DNA from: GCA-2728135 sp002728135
GTDB lineage: Bacteria > Pseudomonadota > Alphaproteobacteria > UBA828
Direction: 5' to 3'
Assembly (NCBI GenBank): GCA_963997635.1
Contig: CAXEND010000017.1
Coordinates: 1 to 42,522, forward strand
DNA length: 42,522 nucleotides
Shown here piece after piece: positions 25,875-32,203 of the stretch. A model generated the notes under the pieces. It was not told the DNA's origin, ran no database searches, and was given only the letters and a program-made list of their open reading frames with translations. How positions within the stretch are numbered: position 1 is the first letter of the stretch; each line of letters starts with the position of its first letter. The position numbers and the translations under genes are program-made.

Positions 25875-25936
25875 AAATTTATTGCATTTTGCTTTTTAAT
25901 ATTGAATAAATTTCCCTAGTATAATTATTTAGGAAT
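25875..25936 (+). promoter_or_regulatory. Structured 5' UTR of hsp20: candidate RNA thermometer
   Basis: Two consecutive hairpins precede the hsp20 start. Hairpin 1 pairs AAATTTATT (25875-25883) with AATAAATTT (25905-25913). Hairpin 2 pairs TTCC-CTA (25912-25918, one bulged C) with TAGGAA (25930-25935), which contains the Shine-Dalgarno AGGA at 25931-25934. Masking of the ribosome site by a weak AU-rich stem is how ROSE and fourU thermometers control small heat-shock genes in Alphaproteobacteria. The canonical ROSE heptanucleotide is not evident. Confidence 0.5.
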
Positions 25937-25942
25937 CCAAAA

Positions 25943-26353
25943 ATGGAAGCAATATCTCTTTTCCGAAGCCCATTTTTGCTTGGGTTTGATCATTTAGAAG
26001 AAATCTTAAATCGCACAGCAAAATCACAAGAGGACTCATATCCCCCCTATAATGTTTTACGTTTGAATGATCAAGATATACGTATAACACTTGCACTTGC
26101 GGGTTTCAGTGTTGATAGATTGGAAATTACAGTTGAGGGGAATCAACTTTATATTAGAGGTTTGAGAGCCGAAGAAACAGAGAACGTTTATTTGCATCGT
26201 GGTATCGCCACTCGACAGTTCGAACGTACTTTTGTTCTTGCTGAGGGAGCAACTATTCAAGATGCTATTTTTGAAAATGGCCTATTAAACATAGACATTA
26301 CTCTTCCAGATCCTAAGGATAGAATACAAAAGGTTTCTATTCGCACAGGTTAG
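25943..26353 (+). CDS. Small heat-shock protein, Hsp20/alpha-crystallin family (IbpA-like)
   Basis: ATP-independent chaperone that holds unfolding proteins for refolding by DnaK/ClpB. The 136 residues start with an IbpA-like lead (SLFRSPFLLGFDHLEEIL). The alpha-crystallin domain runs from about 37 to 125, with LRLNDQDIRITLALAGF, VEGNQLYIRG and GIATRQFERTFVLAEG. The ENGLLNIDITLP segment comes just before the end. The C-terminal tail lacks an obvious I-x-I motif beyond VSIRTG. Class A rhizobial sHSPs have this form. The AGGA ribosome site is sequestered in a hairpin; the gene converges on chvG with a 6-base gap. Confidence 0.92.
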   Translation: MEAISLFRSPFLLGFDHLEEILNRTAKSQEDSYPPYNVLRLNDQDIRITLALAGFSVDRLEITVEGNQLYIRGLRAEETENVYLHRGIATRQFERTFVLAEGATIQDAIFENGLLNIDITLPDPKDRIQKVSIRTG

Positions 26354-26359
26354 ATAATT

Positions 26360-28012
26360 TTAATTTTTTACCACTGATGATCTTAATCTTACTATAAAAC
26401 GCGCCCCTGTTATTTGACCGGATTCATCACATATATTTTCACAAGAAATTTCCCCCCCGTGACCGTTAATGATTTGTTTTGATATAGCAAGTCCGAGGCC
26501 AGAATGAGATCCAAAATTTTTGTCATGGGGACGATCTGTATAGAAACGTCGAAATATATCTTTTAAAGCATCAGTTGGAATACCTGGTCCAGAGTCAGAT
26601 ACAGTAACAATGATCCAATTATTTTCAAGAGAAAGCTTTATACAGATTTTCCCATTGGAAGGAGAGAAGCTTAGTGCATTATCTATTAGATTCTGAAAAA
26701 CTTGTCCCATTCGGTCTGTAACAGCCATAATATAAAACACTTTAGAACTAGCACAATCTAACTTGATTTTCTTCTGACCTATTACTTCTGGACTATACTG
26801 ATGAAGTCCAATAAGAGTTTGGAGCATAACCTTAAGATTCAAAGGTTCCGGCTTTAAGCGACTTAACTCTGTGTCAATTCGCGATGCATCAGCAATTTCA
26901 CTTAGAAGTCGATCAAGTCTTTTGACGTCTTTCTCAATAATATTAAGGAGTTCTTGTCTTTTTGAATTATCATTTATTCGTTTTGCTGTCTCTACCGCAC
27001 TACGAAGAGACGTCAAAGGGTTTTTTATTTCATGGGCAACATCAGCAACAAAATTTTCAATTGTATCCATTCTAGACCAAAGAGAGCTAGTCATTTTACT
27101 TAAAGATTTTGATAACATACCAATTTCGTCACGCCTATTTGCAAAATCTGGTATTGTATCCTTGTTACCTAGGCCTGCACTAACCTTGTCAGCTGCCTTA
27201 GCAAGGCGTCGGACTGGCCTTGTAATCGTACTAGCTAGATATAAAGATAAGAGAATAGTTATTAAGAGAGCAACTAAAAAGGCTAGAACTAATGCAGATC
27301 TGACATCTCTAACACTTCTGTCAACGTCATTAGTTTGTCCAGAGATTAATAACGCTCCTTGAACCCGTCTTACAGATTGTAATGGTAATGCGACCATTAC
27401 AATTCTATCGCCATCAGCAGACTCAAATACACCACTACCATATTTGCCTGTAAGAGCTTTTTCTAATATTGGCAGTGTTGCGACTGTTGGATTTTCAGGT
27501 GCGGCCGCTAAAGATCCACTTCTATGAGGTGGAATAAGTTCTACTACCCATTTATACATTTCGAAAGATATTCTCTTAAATAAACTAACTTCTGATGGAG
27601 GTGGTAAACTGCTGCTCTCCAGTGCTGAATCAGGTAGAGTATAGCTATCTACGCCAAGTTTACCATTTGCTAAAAATAATTGGACACGTCTTTCTGAAGG
27701 AATGGCGAGTTTAAGTAATATTGATTTTGCTTTAGAAATATCAACATTATCTAGATTTTCAGAAATAGTTGAAGACTCATTGATTAGTGTTCTTCCAATG
27801 AGATTTCCCTCTCTAGTTAGTGCATCGGCTTTAATTGTAAGAAGTTCAGTCTGATATTTATCTAAATATAAAAAACCTCCTGCTAGAATAGCTAATGCAA
27901 GAAGGTTTATAGCCAATACCCGAGCAGTTAGGGATTTGAGAAAGTTCCCAGGAAGTCTCTCATCATTCAGTTTTTTATGTTTTAGCCTCAACGAATCTAT
28001 AACCAACCCCAT
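26360..28012 (-). CDS. chvG: Sensor histidine kinase ChvG-like
   Basis: Membrane sensor of the ChvG/ChvI (ExoS/ChvI, BvrS/BvrR) system, which responds to envelope stress, acid or host cues in Alphaproteobacteria. Of 550 residues, spans 32-50 and 239-260 enclose a periplasmic sensor domain of about 190 residues. HAMP starts at TRPVRRLAKAADKVS. The HisKA box VADVAHEIKNPLTSL has phosphorylated His327. The ATPase has FQNLIDNALSF (N box), SDSGPGIP and HSGLGLAISKQI (G boxes). Its start codon lies 38 bases inside chvI, so translation is coupled. No hprK or PTS gene follows, unlike in rhizobia. Confidence 0.9.
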   Translation of the reverse strand: MGLVIDSLRLKHKKLNDERLPGNFLKSLTARVLAINLLALAILAGGFLYLDKYQTELLTIKADALTREGNLIGRTLINESSTISENLDNVDISKAKSILLKLAIPSERRVQLFLANGKLGVDSYTLPDSALESSSLPPPSEVSLFKRISFEMYKWVVELIPPHRSGSLAAAPENPTVATLPILEKALTGKYGSGVFESADGDRIVMVALPLQSVRRVQGALLISGQTNDVDRSVRDVRSALVLAFLVALLITILLSLYLASTITRPVRRLAKAADKVSAGLGNKDTIPDFANRRDEIGMLSKSLSKMTSSLWSRMDTIENFVADVAHEIKNPLTSLRSAVETAKRINDNSKRQELLNIIEKDVKRLDRLLSEIADASRIDTELSRLKPEPLNLKVMLQTLIGLHQYSPEVIGQKKIKLDCASSKVFYIMAVTDRMGQVFQNLIDNALSFSPSNGKICIKLSLENNWIIVTVSDSGPGIPTDALKDIFRRFYTDRPHDKNFGSHSGLGLAISKQIINGHGGEISCENICDESGQITGARFIVRLRSSVVKN

Positions 28013-28685
28013 ATAGAGTTTCTATTTGAGAAAATGCAGGGTCTACAACTTTAAATTTTTTCCGTATGCGTTTTATATGACTGTCAATAGTACGATCATC
28101 AACAAATGTATCATGATCATAACCTGCATCAAGTAATTGATCACGACTTTTTACATGCCCTGGATGTTTTACCAAAGCTTCAATGAGGAGAAACTCAGTT
28201 ACTGTAACGGAGATTTTTTTTCCATCCCATTTACAAAGATATCTAGCTGGGTCAAGAGTCAATTGCCCCCTAGTTACCAAAGCTCCATCCTCGCTATTCG
28301 AGCTCATTATTTTAGTTGATTTATCACTTCTCCTTAACACAGCTCTAACTCGCTGGATCAAAAGATCTAAAGAAAAAGGTTTAGTTATATAATCATCTGC
28401 ACCCTCTCTAAGACCTGCAAGTTCGTCACTTTCCTGGTCTTTAGATGTAAGAAAAATTACTGGTAAAGAACTCCTACGGCGCAACCTGCGCAAAAGTTCT
28501 AATCCATCAAGGCGGGGCATTTTTATATCTAACACAACAAGATCGGGTGGAAAATCTAGAAGATCCTGAAGGCCAGCCTGTGCATCACTATGCCTACGAA
28601 CAGAAAAACCCTCTGTTTCTAAAACCATCGAAACTGAAGTGAGAATGTTTAAGTCATCATCTATAAGTGTTACTCTGCGTGCCAA
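27975..28685 (-). CDS. chvI: Response regulator ChvI-like (OmpR/PhoB family)
   Basis: Transcription factor partner of ChvG. The receiver domain (1-120) has the acidic pair Asp10-Asp11, phosphoacceptor Asp53 in VVLDIKMPRLDGL, a Thr/Ser in FLTSK and Lys in DYITKPFS. A winged helix follows from about 135 with LTVTEFLLIEALVKHPGHV-like sequence (here VTVTEFLLIEALVKHPG) and RTIDSHIKRIRKKF. The start is TTG with GAGG 5-6 bases upstream. The gene ends by overlapping chvG. In other Alphaproteobacteria chvI often diverges from pckA; here a MATE gene lies in between. Confidence 0.93.
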   Translation of the reverse strand: MARRVTLIDDDLNILTSVSMVLETEGFSVRRHSDAQAGLQDLLDFPPDLVVLDIKMPRLDGLELLRRLRRRSSLPVIFLTSKDQESDELAGLREGADDYITKPFSLDLLIQRVRAVLRRSDKSTKIMSSNSEDGALVTRGQLTLDPARYLCKWDGKKISVTVTEFLLIEALVKHPGHVKSRDQLLDAGYDHDTFVDDRTIDSHIKRIRKKFKVVDPAFSQIETLYGVGYRFVEAKT

Positions 28686-28782
28686 TTTAGCCTCACTATG
28701 TTTTGATCAAAATTTAACTTATTTGATCATATGAATAGGGCAAATTTAGGGCGAAATAGAAAAATTTACTAGTTTTGTATTC

Positions 28783-30117
28783 TTAAAACCTATTCCCTGG
28801 TCTTTTTGAAATAGCTATAAAGCGTATTCCAAGCATCAAACTTGCAGCAATTGCCCCTATCAAAAAGGCCCACATAAGCCCCTTTACCCCTAAATCTGCA
28901 TGGAATGCAAGGATCCATGCAATAGGTATTGTAAGACCCCACCAAGCTATTAATTGAAGCAAGGATGGTATCCATACATCAGAGGAACCTCTTAAACATC
29001 CCATCAATACAGCTTGCAACCCATCGAAAATTAATACAATCCCAGCAAGGCCAATTAAACCGGCTGCAATTCCAGATACCATTATGTCTTTTGTATAAAT
29101 TTTTGCCAGTTGGTCGCTAAGACTAAGATAAACAGCCATAACACAAGTCATTAAGGATACAACTAAAACTATACTGGCTAGACCGGCACGTTTAAGATCT
29201 GTCATATCATTTTTACCCACAGCATTACCAACTCGAACAGTACTTGCTCCGGCTATTCCTATGGCACACATGAACGCAAGAGCAATTAGATTGAAGGCAA
29301 TTTGATAGCCTGCAAGGGATATAGTGCTTATCCAACCTGCAAACATTGTGAGTGCACTGAAAGAGGCTGCTTCAAGGCCTCGAGCTATGCCTAAGGGAAA
29401 CCCGATTTTTCTATATTTATTTGCAAGTTGAAAAAATCCTTTGAAAGGTCCTGTAATACCAAGGTTTTTATTTTTAAGAGCAATAAATACATAAGAAACG
29501 AGAACTAACATCATTAACCATCTGACTATAGATGTAGTTATTGCAGCTCCTTGAGCCCCCATTTCTGGTGCTCCAAGTTCACCAAATATGAATATCCAGT
29601 TTAATATAGCATTTAGAACTACTGCACCTATCATACTAATCATTGCAGGTAGAGGTTTGCCCAGTCCTTCAAGAAAGAACCCAGTTGTTGCCCAAATCAT
29701 AAATGCTGGAAATCCCCATGAAATCCAAATCAATACGTCAGATCCACCTGTTGCTATAGACTGTGTTTGGCCAAATAGCAGAAGTAAGGGTTCTCCTAAA
29801 AAACAAATCAACCCCATCAGGATGCCAAAGAACGAACCTTGAATTAAACCAACCCTCCAAATTTTGCCACAAGCACTGTCGTTACCAGCTCCCTTTGCTT
29901 GGGCTACCATTATTACTGTACCTTGTGATAAGCCTACACCAACCAGAACTATGACAATTTGTAGGGCATTTGAAGCTGCATAATGTGCTAGAGGTGTTGT
30001 CCCGTAGTGTCCCACCATTGCTGTATCAACTGCTACCATTACCAGTAAACCAGCTCTAGCAATTACCATGGGGATTGCTAGTAATACGGTTTTATAGAGA
30101 TGTGTTGTAAATTCCAT
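28783..30117 (-). CDS. MATE family multidrug/toxin efflux transporter
   Basis: A sodium- or proton-driven exporter of 444 residues with about 12 membrane helices in two MatE bundles. The N-terminal repeat has IVMVAVDTAMVGHYGTTPLAHYA-like sequence (motif AVDTAMVGHYG), and the second bundle begins near residue 235 with FPLGIARGLEAASFSALT. Length and hydropathy match the NorM/DinF group; substrates cannot be inferred. AGGA is about 15 bases before the ATG, a long spacing. The gene diverges from pckA across 425 bases and lies upstream of chvI on the same strand (97-base gap). Confidence 0.92.
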   Translation of the reverse strand: MEFTTHLYKTVLLAIPMVIARAGLLVMVAVDTAMVGHYGTTPLAHYAASNALQIVIVLVGVGLSQGTVIMVAQAKGAGNDSACGKIWRVGLIQGSFFGILMGLICFLGEPLLLLFGQTQSIATGGSDVLIWISWGFPAFMIWATTGFFLEGLGKPLPAMISMIGAVVLNAILNWIFIFGELGAPEMGAQGAAITTSIVRWLMMLVLVSYVFIALKNKNLGITGPFKGFFQLANKYRKIGFPLGIARGLEAASFSALTMFAGWISTISLAGYQIAFNLIALAFMCAIGIAGASTVRVGNAVGKNDMTDLKRAGLASIVLVVSLMTCVMAVYLSLSDQLAKIYTKDIMVSGIAAGLIGLAGIVLIFDGLQAVLMGCLRGSSDVWIPSLLQLIAWWGLTIPIAWILAFHADLGVKGLMWAFLIGAIAASLMLGIRFIAISKRPGNRF

Positions 30118-30204
30118 GTACTTGTTAATTTTTCCTTATAGGAAGTATATCTAACAAAAATAATAGAAATCTTAATAAAAACTATAGTCATAAAAACAAA
30201 AAAC

Positions 30205-30252
30205 AATTATGTAAATTACGGTTGGAAATTATATCGAAATGTTTACATAATT
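30205..30252. promoter_or_regulatory. Perfect 11-bp inverted repeat, 26-nt spacer, in the MATE/pckA divergent region
   Basis: AATTATGTAAA (30205-30215) and TTTACATAATT (30242-30252) are exact reverse complements. The centres of the arms are 37 bases apart, between three and four helical turns. This could be a paired operator for a dimeric regulator or a looped hairpin. No regulator is identified; ChvI is nearby but its site consensus was not recognised here. Confidence 0.45.
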
Positions 30253-30347
30253 AAGTAAGAGTCTTTTTTTAGAAACAATATTTTAGAACTAAACATTACC
30301 TATAATATATTAATTTTGTATTATGAGTGTCATAAGGTTGAGTATTT

Positions 30348-30419
30348 ATGAACATTAATATTAAAAAATTTGGGTGCGGCAACTTAACACCCTTGAAACG
30401 TTCGTATGTTGGGTGTTGA
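30348..30419 (+). CDS. Possible 23-residue leader peptide upstream of pckA
   Basis: ATG at 30348 with AAGG ten bases upstream opens a frame of 23 codons ending in TGA. It contains the arms of two competing hairpins in the pckA leader, the arrangement expected of a translation-controlled attenuator. The peptide has no run of one amino acid and two Cys residues. It may be a chance ORF; no homology can be judged by eye. Confidence 0.25.
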   Translation: MNINIKKFGCGNLTPLKRSYVGC

Positions 30420-30513
30420 ATGTGCATCCTTGTGATATTTAATGGCTGAATAAAAAATATTGTTTTTGCCAATTTACTATTAATAAGTTCGAGGTGTGGT
30501 GGTTTTCCTCGAA
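30372..30513 (+). promoter_or_regulatory. Structured pckA leader with alternative hairpins
   Basis: GGGTG (30372-30376) can pair with CACCC (30388-30392), or AACACCC (30386-30392) can pair with GGGTGTT (30411-30417); both use the same CACCC. A third hairpin, TTCGAGG (30488-30494) with CCTCGAA (30507-30513), sits 10 bases before the AGGAG ribosome site (30524-30528). Its TTCCT (30505-30509) could instead pair with that site. The elements suggest a riboregulatory leader, not a family I recognise. Confidence 0.4.
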
Positions 30514-30542
30514 CCCAGATAGAAGGAGCGTTACCGCCGGTC

Positions 30543-32150
30543 ATGACGAATATAGGCCCTTTTGTGAGCCCATACGGGCTTGAATCCATTGGTTTGTCTG
30601 ATAGTCCTGTCATCCATTGGAATCTTACTGCTCCTGCACTTTATACTGCTGCAATAAAAAATAGTGAGGCTAGTATTGCGTCTGGTGGTGCTCTTATAGC
30701 ACTTACAGGAGAACATACTGGAAGGTCACCAAACGACAAATTCGTTGTAAGTGACAAGATCACTGAAAATGAAATTGAGTGGGGTTCAATAAATAAGCCA
30801 TATTTAGCTGGTGACTTTGAATTAATTTTTGAGGATATGACCAAATATCTAAAAAATAAAGAGCTATTTGTGCAGGACTGTTTTGCAGGTGCTGATCCTA
30901 CTCATAGGCTAGCTATTAGAGTAGTTTCAGAATATGCATGGCATAATTTGTTCGCTAGAAATTTATTTATTACACCTTCAGTCGAAGATATCCCTAATCA
31001 GGAACCTGATTTTACCATAATTCAGGCTCCCGGATTTAAGGCTGACCCAAAAAGACATAATACTAATTCATCAACCTGTATCTTAGTAGACTTTTCAAAA
31101 CGTTTGGTTCTAATTGGTGGCACTTCGTATGCAGGTGAATGTAAAAAATCAGTTTTTTCAATATTAAATTTTCTTTTACCTGCTAGTAATGTTTTACCGA
31201 TGCATTGTTCAGTTAATGTTGGAGAATCAGAGGACGCTGCAGTTTTTTTTGGCCTTTCGGGTACTGGAAAAACGACATTATCTGCCGACCCTAACCGTAA
31301 GTTGATTGGAGATGACGAACATGGCTGGTCATCAAATGGTCTCTTTAATTTTGAGGGTGGTTGTTATGCAAAGGTTATTAGACTTTCTCAAGAGGCTGAG
31401 CCAGAGATTTTTGCAACAACTAAAATGTTTGGTACTGTGCTGGAAAATGTAGTAATGGATCCTAATACGAGGGTTTTGGACTTAGATAATCCACTACATA
31501 CAGAAAATACTAGAGGAGCATATCCGCTTTCTTTCATTCCTAATGCAAGTAAAACTGGCATAGCAGGTCACCCTAAGAATGTTATTATGTTAACAGCTGA
31601 TGCTTTTGGTGTCCTGCCTCCTATATCAAAATTAACCCCTGCACAAGCGATGTATCATTTTCTTTCGGGTTACACAGCAAAAGTTGCGGGTACTGAGAAG
31701 GGCCTCGGCTCTGAACCTCAAGCAACATTCTCAACTTGTTTTGGAGCTCCATTTATGCCTCGTCACCCGTCCGTATATGCACAAATGTTGCGTGAGAGGC
31801 TGGAGGACACAGGTGCAAATTGTTGGCTTGTGAATACAGGCTGGACAGGAGGTCAATATGGTGTAGGCAAGCGTATGGAAATTTCTATTACAAGGTCCTT
31901 ACTAAAAGCAGCTCTTGATGGTACTCTTTCAAATGTTCAAATGAAATTCGATGAATCTTTCGGGCTACAGATACCAACATCTTGTCCAGGTGTTGATCCG
32001 GGAGTCCTGACGCCTAGAGATACCTGGAATGATAAAAATGCATATGATAATCTATCCTCAGAACTTGTGGGACGCTTTCACGAAAACTTTATAAAATTTA
32101 AAGACCATGTTACTAACGAGGTTCTAATGGCGGCACCACAGGCTGTTTAG
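30543..32150 (+). CDS. pckA: Phosphoenolpyruvate carboxykinase (ATP)
   Basis: Converts oxaloacetate and ATP to phosphoenolpyruvate, the first committed step of gluconeogenesis from organic acids. The 535 residues show TGEHTGRSPNDKF (56-67), substrate and metal site residues around YAGECKKS, the P-loop FGLSGTGKTTLSADP (236-250) and the DDEHGWSS metal loop. The WLVNTGWTGG-YGVGKR segment follows. ATP-type, not GTP-type. AGGAG lies 14 bases before the ATG, longer than usual, after a structured leader. It converges on polA across a palindromic terminator-like hairpin. Confidence 0.97.
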   Translation: MTNIGPFVSPYGLESIGLSDSPVIHWNLTAPALYTAAIKNSEASIASGGALIALTGEHTGRSPNDKFVVSDKITENEIEWGSINKPYLAGDFELIFEDMTKYLKNKELFVQDCFAGADPTHRLAIRVVSEYAWHNLFARNLFITPSVEDIPNQEPDFTIIQAPGFKADPKRHNTNSSTCILVDFSKRLVLIGGTSYAGECKKSVFSILNFLLPASNVLPMHCSVNVGESEDAAVFFGLSGTGKTTLSADPNRKLIGDDEHGWSSNGLFNFEGGCYAKVIRLSQEAEPEIFATTKMFGTVLENVVMDPNTRVLDLDNPLHTENTRGAYPLSFIPNASKTGIAGHPKNVIMLTADAFGVLPPISKLTPAQAMYHFLSGYTAKVAGTEKGLGSEPQATFSTCFGAPFMPRHPSVYAQMLRERLEDTGANCWLVNTGWTGGQYGVGKRMEISITRSLLKAALDGTLSNVQMKFDESFGLQIPTSCPGVDPGVLTPRDTWNDKNAYDNLSSELVGRFHENFIKFKDHVTNEVLMAAPQAV

Positions 32151-32157
32151 GGAATTA

Positions 32158-32190
32158 AATTTTATTCTTTATTTCTGTAAGAATAAAATT
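32158..32190. terminator. AT-rich hairpin between convergent pckA and polA
   Basis: AATTTTATTCTT (32158-32169) and its exact reverse complement AAGAATAAAATT (32179-32190) enclose a 9-nt loop. It follows the pckA stop by 7 bases and the polA stop by 13 on the other strand. The 12-bp stem is nearly all A/T, and no separate T run is needed in either direction. Likely a shared terminator or mRNA 3' end. Confidence 0.6.
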
Positions 32191-32203
32191 ACAAAATAAA
32201 TAT

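Larger units (their letters stand above)
30118..30542. other. 425-base divergent intergenic region between MATE and pckA genes
   Basis: Contains a perfect 11-bp-arm inverted repeat (30205-30215 / 30242-30252), a TATAAT (30301-30306) that may be the pckA -10 box without a good -35, a possible 23-codon ORF (30348-30419) overlapping two mutually exclusive hairpins, and a 7-bp-stem hairpin just before the pckA ribosome site. A minus-strand open frame across 30296-30613 has no coding character and overlaps pckA. Confidence 0.6.

Noticed and set aside
30296..30613. Minus-strand open frame across the pckA leader
   Set aside because: Overlaps the certain pckA start, has no ribosome site and no recognisable domain; the leader signals on the plus strand explain the region better.
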